Position numbers and translations under genes: made by a program. The notes beneath the pieces were generated by a model. It did not search any database. It was not told the DNA's origin and worked only from the letters and a program-made list of their open reading frames with translations. 64,000 bases of DNA from Thermohalobaculum sp039026375 (lineage in GTDB: Bacteria; Pseudomonadota; Alphaproteobacteria; Rhodobacterales; Rhodobacteraceae). Below, piece after piece: positions 44,376 to 53,505 of the stretch. Position 1 is the first letter of the stretch. Each line of letters opens with the position of its first letter. The DNA lies in contig JBCCML010000009.1 in assembly GCA_039026375.1 (NCBI GenBank), positions 46,758-110,757 of the forward strand, written 5' to 3'.

Positions 44376-47300
44376 ATGACGACCTACACGTTCACGGCAT
44401 TCTCTGAGGACGATATTCTCGAAAGCGGCGACAACTCGCTGAGCGCTGGCGACGTGTTCACCATGCCGACCTACGCCTCTTTGCATGTGACAGTGGAAGA
44501 CAACGACGCTTTTCTTTCCGGCGACTACGATCGCGGTGAACAGGGCGACGACACGTCCGGCCAGACGGCAACGATCGAGTTAAATGGCGCCGATGTCGGT
44601 AATGGTGGTCGCATTTATGCCGAGCAGGTGTGGTACGTCGAGGACCAGTACGGCAATCAGTACACACTGGTCGAAATGGAGCAGGCGGGCGATACGGACA
44701 TCGACGACTTCTTCACGTTCTACAATGGCGGTCCCGACTATCACGGTACGCCCCCTGCCGATGCGGTCCTGACGGTCATCAGCAAAGAAAACGTCAAGAC
44801 CAACTACCTTGATTACAAATGCTTTGACGGCGGCCCGAAAGAGCCGGTGGTCGTGGGCGACAAAGTCACCTTTCAGGCCGAGGACCTGCACCTGGACGGC
44901 TTTGTCATTCAGTACCAGGATAACGCCGCCAACAGTCACCTGATCAAGGTCAGTGGTCACGAAGGCACGGCGACGGTCAAAGACTTCGCCGGTGACGGCC
45001 AACACTATGACATCGAGATCACGTATGTTGATGAGAACGACGGCCAGGGTTCGATAGAACTGCTGGTGGACGGTGTGGTTGTCGAGACTTTGGTTCTGAA
45101 CCGGGACAACAATGGCAACGGTTACGAGCATGTCTCGTTCTCGACCTTCACATTCTATGGCATTGATGTGCCGCAGGGGGCTGACGTCTCGCTGCGCGGC
45201 ACCAGCGACTATGGCGAGTTTATTCGGATCGATCAGATTGAGTTCTGCAAAGCCGAGAAGCCGATCGAGCTGATTGCTACCGACGACTTCATCGTTGTCA
45301 GTGAAAGCGAGGGCGTTAACGTCTCCGGCGTGTTCGAGGACATTTTGGACGCCTTTGATGACGACACGGCAACCGCTGACATCCTGGATAACGATACCCA
45401 GGACGGGCAAGCTTATACCGGCCAAGTAGTCACAGTAGACGGCGTTACCGCCAACATCGGCAATTTCATCGATCTTGCTGGCGGCGGCCGCATCAAGATC
45501 AACGCTGACGGGACAGTCGATTTCGATGCCGATGGGGACTTTGATAGTCTTCACAATGGCGATACTGCGACTGTTTCTGTCGACTATACAATTTCGGCCA
45601 GCGGCGCGGCTACGAACACTAACCTTCTGTTTGTGATCGATACCTCAGGCTCGACGCTGGGCGAGAACGGCTTGGCTGAGGGGAACTTCAGCGGCGTCGG
45701 CGCCGGCGACCAGAATGATGACGACCGGAACGATACGGTGCTCGATGCAGAGCTTCTGGCGGTGAAGTCTGCAGTTGAGGCCCTTCGCCAGTCGGTAACT
45801 GATCCATCGACCGTAACGATTGGACTGGTCACGTTTGATACAGCCGGCGCTGTACGCGGGACGTTCTCCTTGGATGATGCTGGTCTGATCCCCGCGATCA
45901 TGGCCATCCAGGGCAACCCGAACGGCTGGACGAACTACGAAGACGGTTTGAACAAGGCGATCGATTGGTTTGGCAGTCTACCGGCCGATCCCGACGCTGA
46001 GAATAAGGTCGTGTTCCTGTCGGATGGGGTGCCGCGAGATCCGGATGGCTCGAGCATTCAGGACAATGGAGACTACGGTGACGAGGTCGCAACCCTCCAG
46101 GGCGGGACGATCAATGCGACCATCGAGGCGATTGCGATCGGCGACCAAGCCGAACTGGTTTACTTGGACGATCTGGATAGCGGCAACAACGCTTTGCGCG
46201 TGAATGATGCGGCGACCCTGACGACCGCTGTCGCCGACGCCTCCAAGACCGCGGTGACTGCCACGGGTACCGTCAATATCCTGATCAACGGCGAAGATGA
46301 CGCGCCGACCCTGACTGGTTTGGACGCCATCGACGACTTTATCATCGTCACGCAGGAGGAGGGTGTAAACGCACCAGATGTGTTCGAGGACATTCTCGAT
46401 AGCTTCGATGATACAGACGCTGTGGCCAACATTTTGGTCAACGACGACCAGATCCTCTCAGACGGCTCGCGCCCCGACTATACCGGCTCCGTCGTTGAGG
46501 TGAACGGCGTAACCGGCAATGTCGGCGACTTCATCGATTTGGCCGGTGGCGGTGCCATCAAGATAATGGCAGATGGCCGGGTCGACTTTGATACTCAAGG
46601 TGACTTCACAGGGACTGAGTCTCAAGTTGTCCAGGTGAACTACACTATCGCCGACAAGACCGCGTCAACGCAGAAGACCAACCTGCTCTTCGTCCTCGAT
46701 ACCTCCGGGTCGACACTTGGCTTGAATGGCTTGGCTGAGGGCGTCTTCAGCGGAACCGGAGCGGGCAATCAAAATGGTGACCAGTTCACGGACACCGTCC
46801 TCGATGCTCAAATTCTGGCAGTGAAGACTGCAATCGAGTCGCTGCGTGCCACGGTGAACGATCCTGCGAATGTCACCGTTGGTCTTGTGACATTTGACAC
46901 GGCGGGCGCTATCGAAGGCACCTTCGCTTTGGATGACGCGGGCTTGATCGACGCTGTCATGGCCATCCAGGGCAATCCGAACGGTTGGACGAACTACGAA
47001 GATGGCCTGAACAAAGCCATTGACTGGTTCGGCACGCGGCCAACCGATGATGGCGCTGAAAACAAGGTGGTGTTCCTGTCGGACGGAGTGCCACGGGATC
47101 CGGATGGTGTGACCATCCAGGACAACGGAGATTACGGAGACGAGGTCACGACCCTCACCGATCCCGCTGGCCTGAACGCCGCGATCGAGGCCATTGCGAT
47201 CGGCGACCAGTCGGTGCTGTCGGCGCTGACGGACTTGGACAGCGGTGGCAGCCCCCTGCAGGTGAGCAACGCCGCGACACTGACCACGGCAGTCACCGCT

Positions 47301-49418
47301 GCCTCCCAGATCAAAGAGGTGAGCGACGAAGCGACCGTCTTCATCAAAGTGCTTGGCGACGACACGCCTGCGCCCACGATCGATGCGATTGACGACGCGC
47401 TCACCGTTTTCGAAAATGAGCCTTCAGGAGATACCGAGATCCTCGATCCGCAGTCTGCTAACATCTCGACGATCCTGAACAATGACGTCGCCAACGGATC
47501 ACCCTATCAGGGAGAGGTTCTTGCCGTGAACGGCGCGACGGCCTCGGTCAATCAGTGGGTCGAGTTGGAGAAGGGCCGGGTCAAGATCAACAGCGACGGT
47601 ACCGTTGATTTTGATGCCGAGAACGATTTCCTCAGCTTGAACAACGGTGAGACAGATCAGGTTTCGGTCACCTACACGATCGGACTGGGCGCTGGCACGG
47701 GCACACAAGTCGAGGAAAGCTTCGACGGCTTCAGTAACGGCCAGATCATCACCGGCGGCGAAGGGTTTTCGGTTCGCGCCGTGCGAGCCGCTGACGGCAC
47801 GAATGGCACGAACCAAGCCATGATTTTCGACACGAATCTGTCCCCGACGGCCGACCCCGACCTTGAGGTGAGTGTCGGCCCGATCCTGATCATATCTGAG
47901 GATGGCAACCCCATAGCGCCGGATGACAATGCGGGCGGGGGCACGTTCTTCTTCGAGTTCGACCAGGTCTCTGACGTGGATTCGCTCCAGTTCGTGGATC
48001 TCGAGGGCACTGAAAGCGGTGTGATCCGGCTGTTTGACGATGCTGGGACGCTGATCACGACGATCAACGCAAACCCGACCGGGAACGCGATGGTTCTGTC
48101 GCAAGACATCAATGTCAGCGGCGTCAAGAAAATGGAGGTCGAGCTGTCAGGCTCTGGCGGCATCGACTTCGTTCGCTTCACCCCGACTGTTCAGCCGGTC
48201 GTTGCAGACACCGCTACGGTGACGATCAACGTTTTGGGGATTAGTGACGCTGACCCAACATTCTCGCTATCTGGAACCGTTGTCACGGATCTGAAGCAGA
48301 CCGTCACGTTCATCATCGATCACTCGGATGCGACGATGGACAACTTTGCTAGCCCGTCCAGTATCCTTACGGACTTCAACGGCGACAACTCGATTGCGCG
48401 CATCGACCTGTTCCTCGCGCAGATCGTTGAGGCTGCCAAAAACCTTGAAGCTGATCGCGAAGTCACGGTTTTGCTGATGGGCGACAGTGTTCGCACAGAC
48501 CTGACGTTGGGCGATGTCGCGATAGACCCGCTCGTCTCTAGCGTGACGACCACCGCGGGTGTCTTGGCCACCACTTCAAGTACAGACTTGGGCAACGGCA
48601 TATTTGCTGGGTTCAGTACGTCAACAGGTACACGGACCGAGTTGAACGTCGGATTTGCGCTTGAGGAGGCAAAGTCGAGGATAACGGAGTCCGGCTCCAA
48701 TTTGGACGGTAATGCAACAGACGACATCGTTATCCTGACAAGCACGAATGGTCAGGGAACGGAGTTGAACTCAAACGGTGAAGTTGTAAGCATCATCCGA
48801 TTGGCGAACGAGGATCGCAATTCGGACGGTATCGACGATCTCTTCTTGAGCCCAACGCTGAGCGTGTTTGATCCAAACGACCCCAGTGCCGTCACTGTCC
48901 CTGTCTTCGTGTCCGGCATTGTTGAGGACACCGTTGTTGGGACCGAACCAGCTGTTGAAGAGACCGCTGAATTGGCGGCGTTGAACGCTGCTGGCGCGGA
49001 CGTCGAAGTTGTTCTGATTGATCCGCTTGGCGATAACTCGCAGCAGGCGCTCGAACGCGGCGTTTTGGAAGGGGTTGATGCAAACGATGTGATCGTATCG
49101 ACGACGGACGTTCTACCCTTTGGCCTCGAGAGCCTTGTCTCTGCCGAGTTGGCGGCTGCCACAGTTATTGGCGTGTCAGCCGGCGGAGCTGCACCGGATG
49201 GTACTTTTGAGGCATTGACCGGGACCGATACCCCTGACGGCTTCGTCTTCAATATCGATGACCTGCCATTCGATCCTTCGGTCAGTGTGTTCGTTGAGAT
49301 TGACCGGGACGGCAACACACTGACGTCGGAGCAGTCTATTGATGTCACATCGTTGCTTGATACGAACTCTAGCTTCGTTCTCGATCTCAATGACCAGTTG
49401 GACCTAGTGTTCGTCTGA
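44376..49418 (+). CDS. very large secreted-type protein with duplicated von Willebrand A modules
   Basis: This is a 1680-residue, Asp-rich protein without a classical signal peptide. Residues 1-300 are beta-rich with N-terminal features (MTTYTFTAFSEDD) like those of other secreted Rhodobacteraceae repeat proteins. Two near-identical units follow (residues 301-650 and 651-1003). Each has a VCBS/cadherin-like linker (DDFI...EDILD.FDD and DLAGGG.IKI..DG.VDFD) and a VWA domain with the MIDAS motif DTSGST (Asp422 and Asp775). A third linker (1004-1110) is followed by a beta-sandwich and a degenerate VWA-like domain (DHSDAT at 1315). Its make-up suggests type I secretion and calcium binding. The function may be adhesion or matrix; no RTX nonapeptide is seen. 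Confidence 0.83.
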   Translation: MTTYTFTAFSEDDILESGDNSLSAGDVFTMPTYASLHVTVEDNDAFLSGDYDRGEQGDDTSGQTATIELNGADVGNGGRIYAEQVWYVEDQYGNQYTLVEMEQAGDTDIDDFFTFYNGGPDYHGTPPADAVLTVISKENVKTNYLDYKCFDGGPKEPVVVGDKVTFQAEDLHLDGFVIQYQDNAANSHLIKVSGHEGTATVKDFAGDGQHYDIEITYVDENDGQGSIELLVDGVVVETLVLNRDNNGNGYEHVSFSTFTFYGIDVPQGADVSLRGTSDYGEFIRIDQIEFCKAEKPIELIATDDFIVVSESEGVNVSGVFEDILDAFDDDTATADILDNDTQDGQAYTGQVVTVDGVTANIGNFIDLAGGGRIKINADGTVDFDADGDFDSLHNGDTATVSVDYTISASGAATNTNLLFVIDTSGSTLGENGLAEGNFSGVGAGDQNDDDRNDTVLDAELLAVKSAVEALRQSVTDPSTVTIGLVTFDTAGAVRGTFSLDDAGLIPAIMAIQGNPNGWTNYEDGLNKAIDWFGSLPADPDAENKVVFLSDGVPRDPDGSSIQDNGDYGDEVATLQGGTINATIEAIAIGDQAELVYLDDLDSGNNALRVNDAATLTTAVADASKTAVTATGTVNILINGEDDAPTLTGLDAIDDFIIVTQEEGVNAPDVFEDILDSFDDTDAVANILVNDDQILSDGSRPDYTGSVVEVNGVTGNVGDFIDLAGGGAIKIMADGRVDFDTQGDFTGTESQVVQVNYTIADKTASTQKTNLLFVLDTSGSTLGLNGLAEGVFSGTGAGNQNGDQFTDTVLDAQILAVKTAIESLRATVNDPANVTVGLVTFDTAGAIEGTFALDDAGLIDAVMAIQGNPNGWTNYEDGLNKAIDWFGTRPTDDGAENKVVFLSDGVPRDPDGVTIQDNGDYGDEVTTLTDPAGLNAAIEAIAIGDQSVLSALTDLDSGGSPLQVSNAATLTTAVTAASQIKEVSDEATVFIKVLGDDTPAPTIDAIDDALTVFENEPSGDTEILDPQSANISTILNNDVANGSPYQGEVLAVNGATASVNQWVELEKGRVKINSDGTVDFDAENDFLSLNNGETDQVSVTYTIGLGAGTGTQVEESFDGFSNGQIITGGEGFSVRAVRAADGTNGTNQAMIFDTNLSPTADPDLEVSVGPILIISEDGNPIAPDDNAGGGTFFFEFDQVSDVDSLQFVDLEGTESGVIRLFDDAGTLITTINANPTGNAMVLSQDINVSGVKKMEVELSGSGGIDFVRFTPTVQPVVADTATVTINVLGISDADPTFSLSGTVVTDLKQTVTFIIDHSDATMDNFASPSSILTDFNGDNSIARIDLFLAQIVEAAKNLEADREVTVLLMGDSVRTDLTLGDVAIDPLVSSVTTTAGVLATTSSTDLGNGIFAGFSTSTGTRTELNVGFALEEAKSRITESGSNLDGNATDDIVILTSTNGQGTELNSNGEVVSIIRLANEDRNSDGIDDLFLSPTLSVFDPNDPSAVTVPVFVSGIVEDTVVGTEPAVEETAELAALNAAGADVEVVLIDPLGDNSQQALERGVLEGVDANDVIVSTTDVLPFGLESLVSAELAAATVIGVSAGGAAPDGTFEALTGTDTPDGFVFNIDDLPFDPSVSVFVEIDRDGNTLTSEQSIDVTSLLDTNSSFVLDLNDQLDLVFV
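45276..47384 (+). repeat. tandem duplication inside the large VWA gene
   Basis: Two coding units of about 1.05 kb each (45276-46325 and 46326-47384) encode the same succession of linker and VWA domain. Shared blocks include NPNGWTNYEDGLNKAIDWFG and NKVVFLSDGVPRDPDG. Divergence is mostly at third positions and in the linker, so the duplication is old but under selection. A third, partial unit starts at 47385. Confidence 0.85.
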
Positions 49419-49443
49419 TCTGTCAACATTCGGCTGGAACGCA

Positions 49444-49472
49444 AAAGGTCGCCCCCTGGGGCGGCCTTTTTT
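49444..49472. terminator. bidirectional rho-independent terminator
   Basis: AAAAGGTCGCCCC pairs with GGGGCGGCCTTTT around a short loop, followed by TTTTTT on the plus strand and preceded by AAAA for the minus strand. It lies between the convergent large VWA gene and phnF and can serve both. Confidence 0.85.
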
Positions 49473-49481
49473 GTTCGGCCG

Positions 49482-50192
49482 TCAATCCGCTTCGATCAGC
49501 AACTCGACCCGATCCGCGCAGAAGAAAGTACGCCCCAGTTCCACTGGAATGCCGGTTAGATCGACGTTCAGCGACCGCGTTCGGATCAGGGGCGCGCCAT
49601 CCAAGACTTCCAGGTGTCGAGCCAGCGCGGCAGTTGCCTTCTCGGCCGTCACGCGTGTCCAGGCGCGGCGATAGTCGGCGATACCGCAATCGCGCAGAGC
49701 GTCGGTCACGCGACCACTGCGGCGTTCTAGGGCCGCGTTCAATCCCTCTAGTCTATCTGTTGGGAAGGTACTGCGTGCGTAGGTTAACGGGGCATTGTCG
49801 ACCACGCCGACCGTTTCCATCACGGTGATCGAGGCGCCGATCGCAATCTGAAGGTGTTTGGCTTCGCGCGCGGTGGCCGCAATTGTCTCCAGACGTAAGA
49901 TACGCTTGCTGCCCTGGCGGCCTTCGGCTTCAAGAGACTGGCGGAACCGCGTTCGCTTGCCCAGGCGGTAATCAATTGGTTGCCCGCTGACGAATACTCC
50001 GGCACCCCGGCGCGAACGTACCAGTCCTTCGTTGCGCATGGCGCCGATCGCGCGCCGTACTGTGTGCCGATTGACGGCAAACCGTCTGGCTAATTCGGCC
50101 TCTGTCGGCAGTTGAGTCCCCTGAAGAAAGCGCCCATCGCCAATTTCCCGCGAAAGCGTGTCCTTGATGCTGATCCAGATGGGAGTCGTCAT
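49482..50192 (-). CDS. phnF: phosphonate metabolism GntR/HutC-type repressor PhnF
   Basis: This 236-residue regulator has an N-terminal winged helix (LPTEAELARRFAVNRHTVRRAIGAM, EGLVRSRRGAGVFVSG) and a C-terminal UTRA ligand-binding domain (about 85-235; ITVMETVGVVDNAPLTYARSTFP). The ATG at 50192 gives the family length; the longer frame upstream is unlikely because it would run through the operator region. It is divergent from phnG and most likely controls the phn operon through the site at 50260. Confidence 0.9.
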   Translation of the reverse strand: MTTPIWISIKDTLSREIGDGRFLQGTQLPTEAELARRFAVNRHTVRRAIGAMRNEGLVRSRRGAGVFVSGQPIDYRLGKRTRFRQSLEAEGRQGSKRILRLETIAATAREAKHLQIAIGASITVMETVGVVDNAPLTYARSTFPTDRLEGLNAALERRSGRVTDALRDCGIADYRRAWTRVTAEKATAALARHLEVLDGAPLIRTRSLNVDLTGIPVELGRTFFCADRVELLIEAD

Positions 50193-50259
50193 GGCGTCAC
50201 AGAACTTTCTTAGACTGCGGTCTTCCCGAATGAGGATTGTATTTGTATAGTTGTTGAGC

Positions 50260-50269
50260 TGTCTAGACA
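50260..50269. promoter_or_regulatory. PhnF-type operator
   Basis: TGTCTAGACA is a perfect palindrome that fits the GT-N-TA-N-AC consensus of HutC-subfamily GntR repressors. It is in the phnF-phnG intergenic region, 17 bases before the phnG start. A similar half-site, TTGTATAG, lies about 20 bases upstream. Confidence 0.62.
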
Positions 50270-50285
50270 AATTTTGAGGATGTTG

Positions 50286-50732
50286 ATGCCCACCAAAGAA
50301 GCGCGGAAAGACTGGATGTCTGTTCTGGCACGTGCACCATCGATCAGCCTGAACCGCGCCGTCGAAGCGCTTGGCTCGCTGCCTGATGCCACGTGGCTGC
50401 GCCCGCCGGAGACGGGTGCGATCATGGTTCGCGGACGTCAGGGTGGCACCGGTGCGCCGTTCAATCTGGGCGAAATGACTGTAACCCGCTGTGCGCTACG
50501 CCTTGCCGACGGGCAGGTGGGCCACGCCTACGTGCCGGGGCGGGATCATGCTCATGCCCGGCAAGCGGCGATATGCGATGCACTGATGCAAGGGCCGCGG
50601 GCCGGAGAGGTCGAGGAGAAAGTCCTAGGCCCGATCCGCGATGCGTTGGCGGCGGATCGTCAGTCGCAGGCGGCTAAGGCCGAGGCAACCAAGGTCGATT
50701 TCTTCACAATGGTCCGCGGGGAAAGCAAATGA
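50286..50732 (+). CDS. phnG: C-P lyase subunit PhnG
   Basis: This 148-residue subunit of the PhnGHIJ core complex, with PhnI, makes the ribose-1-phosphonate triphosphate intermediate. Typical: RKDWMSVLARAP, the conserved WLRPPETGAIMVRGRQGGTGAPFNLGEMTVTRC split around Gly-Gly-Thr, and GHAYVPGRDHAHARQAA. The ATG at 50286 is preferred over one at 50280 because GAGG then lies at a usable distance. The stop overlaps the phnH start. Confidence 0.93.
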   Translation: MPTKEARKDWMSVLARAPSISLNRAVEALGSLPDATWLRPPETGAIMVRGRQGGTGAPFNLGEMTVTRCALRLADGQVGHAYVPGRDHAHARQAAICDALMQGPRAGEVEEKVLGPIRDALAADRQSQAAKAEATKVDFFTMVRGESK

Positions 50733-51292
50733 CTGCGGACGTTTTGGAAGGTGGTTTTCAGAACGCGCCGATCGAGGCAGCAACCGTCTTTCGAGCGGCA
50801 CTGGACGCCCTGGCGCGTCCGGGCAAGGTCCACCAGGTCGCCGGTGTTCTGCCGCCTGCCCCGCTGGGGATTGCGGCGGGTGCGTTGGCGCTGACGCTTT
50901 GTGATTTCGACACTGGTGTCTGGCTGGCTCCTTCGGTTGCCACCGACAACGTGCTTGGCTGGCTCGCTTTCCACACCGGTGCGCGGCAGGTGGACCGGGA
51001 ACACGCCGATTTCGTCTTTGGTGGTTGGGCAGAGATGCTGCCGCTGACAGATTTCCGGATCGGCACGCCCGACTATCCCGACCGCTCGGCTACGCTGATC
51101 GTCGAGGTGCCGGTGCTGGATGGCGGACACCGGCTGACAGGGCCCGGCATCCGCAATCATGCGCGGTTGCCTGTTCCAGACCCAGCCGCTTTCCGGGCCA
51201 ATTCTCAATGCTTTCCGCTGGGCTGGGACGCCATCCTGACATGTGGCGACCGGATGGCCGGGTTGCCGCGCACCACGAAAGTGGAGGGCTAA
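50729..51292 (+). CDS. phnH: C-P lyase subunit PhnH
   Basis: This is a 187-residue core subunit. The N-terminal VFRAALDALARPGKVHQV and central LTLCDFDTGVWLAP are family landmarks. RADFVF-like TDFRIGTPDYPDRSATL and GPGIRNHARLPVP follow. The ATG overlaps the phnG stop; phnI starts one base after its stop codon. It has PLP-transferase-like topology without a cofactor. Confidence 0.93.
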   Translation: MTADVLEGGFQNAPIEAATVFRAALDALARPGKVHQVAGVLPPAPLGIAAGALALTLCDFDTGVWLAPSVATDNVLGWLAFHTGARQVDREHADFVFGGWAEMLPLTDFRIGTPDYPDRSATLIVEVPVLDGGHRLTGPGIRNHARLPVPDPAAFRANSQCFPLGWDAILTCGDRMAGLPRTTKVEG

Positions 51293-51293
51293 G

Positions 51294-52385
51294 ATGTATG
51301 TTGCCACAAAGGGCGGCGAGCGGGCCATCGATGCCGCGCACGAATGGCTGGGTGAAGCACGCCGCGGCGATCCAGCGGTGCCCGAGCTGACCACCGATCA
51401 AATCAGCGAGCAGCTCTCTATCGCGGTTGCCCGCGTGATGGCCGAAGGGTCTCTCTACGACCCAGGGCTGGCTGCTTTGGCTATCAAGCAGGCGCGCGGC
51501 GACATGATCGAAGCGATCTTCCTGATCCGCGCCTACCGCACCACATTGCCGCGCCTTGGCGCGTCGGAACCCGTGGACACCGCCAAGATGGCCTGCATTC
51601 GGAGGATTTCGGCCACCTACAAGGACGCGCCGGGCGGCCAAGTCCTGGGGCCAACCTTTGACTACACGCACCGGCTGCTGGACATGTCGCTGGAGGACAG
51701 CGGCGCCCAGGTCAGCCCCGCCCCCGTGGCCCCGGGTTGCGATGGTCCGGCCGATAAGCCCCGGATCACCGACTTCCTGGCCCAAGAGGGTCTGATCGGC
51801 GAGGAAGTGCCATGCGACGACGCGCCTGCAGACCTGACGCGCGAGCCCTTGACCCTGCCGGCGGATCGGTCTTTGCGCCTTCAATCGCTGACCCGTGGCG
51901 ACGAAGGCTTCATCCTTGGTATGGCCTACTCGACCCAGCGCGGTTATGGCCGCAACCACCCCTTTGTTGGTGAGCTCCGCATCGGCATGGTCAGCGTCGA
52001 ACTGGATATCCCAGAGCTGGGCTTTTCGGTTGAGATTGCCGAGCTGATGGTCACCGAATGCGAAACGGTCAACCAGTTCATGGGCTCAAAGACCGAGCCG
52101 CCTCAGTTCACCCGCGGCTATGGGTTGGTCTTTGGCCAGTCTGAACGCAAAGCAATTTCCATGGCGCTCGTGGACCGTGCCTTGGCTTGGCGCGAACTGG
52201 GCGAAGACAGTGTCGGTGCCCCAGCGCAGGACGAAGAGTTCGTGCTGTACCATTCAGACAATGTGCAGGCGACGGGTTTTGTCGAGCACATCAAGCTGCC
52301 GCACTATGTGGATTTTCAATCCGAATTGGAGCTGATCCGCAAAATCCGGGCAGAAGCGCTGGCGGCCCAGCAGGCCGCCGAATGA
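51294..52385 (+). CDS. phnI: C-P lyase subunit PhnI
   Basis: This 363-residue subunit is the nucleosidase/transferase that attaches phosphonate to the ribose of ATP. Family features are the N-terminal MYVATKGGERAIDAAHEWL, SLYDPGLAALAIKQARGDMIEAIFLIRAYRTT split by conserved Leu, FDYTHRLLDMSLED, and MAYSTQRGYGRNHPFVGELR. A GAGGG ribosome-binding site precedes the ATG. It is followed by two tiny genes on the opposite strand before the phn operon resumes. Confidence 0.93.
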   Translation: MYVATKGGERAIDAAHEWLGEARRGDPAVPELTTDQISEQLSIAVARVMAEGSLYDPGLAALAIKQARGDMIEAIFLIRAYRTTLPRLGASEPVDTAKMACIRRISATYKDAPGGQVLGPTFDYTHRLLDMSLEDSGAQVSPAPVAPGCDGPADKPRITDFLAQEGLIGEEVPCDDAPADLTREPLTLPADRSLRLQSLTRGDEGFILGMAYSTQRGYGRNHPFVGELRIGMVSVELDIPELGFSVEIAELMVTECETVNQFMGSKTEPPQFTRGYGLVFGQSERKAISMALVDRALAWRELGEDSVGAPAQDEEFVLYHSDNVQATGFVEHIKLPHYVDFQSELELIRKIRAEALAAQQAAE

Positions 52386-52387
52386 GC

Positions 52388-52585
52388 TTAGTCGCCCCCG
52401 CCACCTCCGCCGCCGTCTCCAATGTCGTGCGGCGGCGGCTGATGTGGCGGTACGTTCGGGCCGAACTTCGTGCCTTCTCGCGCCGCAATTCGTGGCCGTA
52501 CAATCCGTGTCCAAATCAACAGCCCGCCGACAATGGCGATCAGCACCAGCCCGATCAGGGCCGGGATTGGCATGCCATAAACCAA
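52388..52585 (-). CDS. small single-span membrane protein with poly-Gly/Asp tail
   Basis: This 65-residue protein has an N-terminal transmembrane helix (ALIGLVLIAIVGGLLIW), a short basic stretch, a Pro/His-rich segment, and a C-terminal run of seven glycines ending in Asp. The start is probably a TTG with AGGAG six bases before it; the AGGAG sits at the stop of the upstream small gene, indicating coupling. It is an unknown family. It lies antisense to the phn operon between phnI and the HAD gene. Confidence 0.55.
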   Translation of the reverse strand: MVYGMPIPALIGLVLIAIVGGLLIWTRIVRPRIAAREGTKFGPNVPPHQPPPHDIGDGGGGGGGD

Positions 52586-52594
52586 AGGGTGCTC

Positions 52595-52816
52595 CTACAT
52601 ACCACCGCCCGCATCACCGCCGCCGCCGCCGAAATCGGACGGGGTTTGGTGATGTTGATGGGCGATGTAGGCGGCGCTTCCCATCATCGCAACAGAGCTT
52701 GCGTCATCGGCGCGATTGCGTCGTCTTTCGCTGCGCCGTGTTGCCATAAAAATGATCAGGGCGAGCACTGCCAGGCCCACCAACTCGACCATTCCGAACC
52801 ATTCGAGCACGTTCAT
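52595..52816 (-). CDS. small single-span membrane protein with Gly-rich tail
   Basis: This 73-residue protein has an N-terminal helix (FGMVELVGLAVLALIIFM), a basic ATRRSERRRNR membrane-edge segment, a His/Gln patch, and the tail GGGGGDAGGGM. It has a strong GGAGGG ribosome-binding site eight bases before ATG. With the 65-residue protein encoded just downstream it forms a two-gene unit. Similar architecture of helix plus glycine tail in both suggests related or interacting products. No family is recognised. Confidence 0.55.
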   Translation of the reverse strand: MNVLEWFGMVELVGLAVLALIIFMATRRSERRRNRADDASSVAMMGSAAYIAHQHHQTPSDFGGGGGDAGGGM

Positions 52817-52902
52817 GCGGTCCCTCCAAACCTGCACTGGTCTAACGGTAGACTACCATATCTTGCGCAAGAGTGCGATCCGGCATGCCAACGGAGTCGC
52901 CC

Positions 52903-53505
52903 ATGACCCATGTCGTCTTTGATGTCGGCCAAGTTTTGATCCGCTGGGAGCCCTGGCTGGTCTATCGCGAAGACTTCGCCAGCCGGGCAGAAATCGAGGG
53001 TTTTCTGGACGAAATCGGCTTTGGCCCCTGGAACGTCGAGCAAGACCGGGGTCGCTCCTGGGACGAGGCCGTAAAGATCAAGGTGGCTGAATTTCCCCAG
53101 CACGCAGCGCTGATCCGAAAGTTCCACAGTAGCTGGCACGACGCCGTGCCAGGGCCAATCGATGACACGGTCGAAGCGCTCCGCGCCCTCCAAGCAGCGG
53201 GCAAACCTTTCTACGGCATCACCAACTTCTCGGCCGAGAAATGGGGGGAATGCCAAGAGCGGTTCGACTTCCTCACGCTGTTCGAAGACGTCATCGTCTC
53301 GGCGCACGAGCGGCTGGTGAAACCAGACCCCGCGATCTTCCAGCTGTTTCTGTCCAGGAATGGATTGCGGGCGGCGGATTGCCTGTTCATCGACGACAGC
53401 CCAGCCAACGTCACCTCGGCGGCTAGCCTGGGTTTCGACACCATTCTGTTCGACGACCCGGCCTGTGTCATCGGCCGGCTACGGACCCGGGGATTACCGA
53501 TATGA
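52903..53505 (+). CDS. HAD-superfamily phosphatase in the phn operon
   Basis: This 200-residue HAD-IA hydrolase has motif I FDVGQVLIRW with the nucleophile Asp and its second Asp replaced by Gly in DVGQ. Motif II is ITNFSAEKW, motif III is VKPDPAIF, and motif IV is FIDDSPANV. The missing acid/base Asp in motif I suggests an atypical or slow phosphatase. The ATG at 52903 follows CGGAG. The stop overlaps the phnJ start by four bases, so the products are made together. A role in removing phosphate from a C-P lyase product is plausible. Confidence 0.82.
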   Translation: MTHVVFDVGQVLIRWEPWLVYREDFASRAEIEGFLDEIGFGPWNVEQDRGRSWDEAVKIKVAEFPQHAALIRKFHSSWHDAVPGPIDDTVEALRALQAAGKPFYGITNFSAEKWGECQERFDFLTLFEDVIVSAHERLVKPDPAIFQLFLSRNGLRAADCLFIDDSPANVTSAASLGFDTILFDDPACVIGRLRTRGLPI

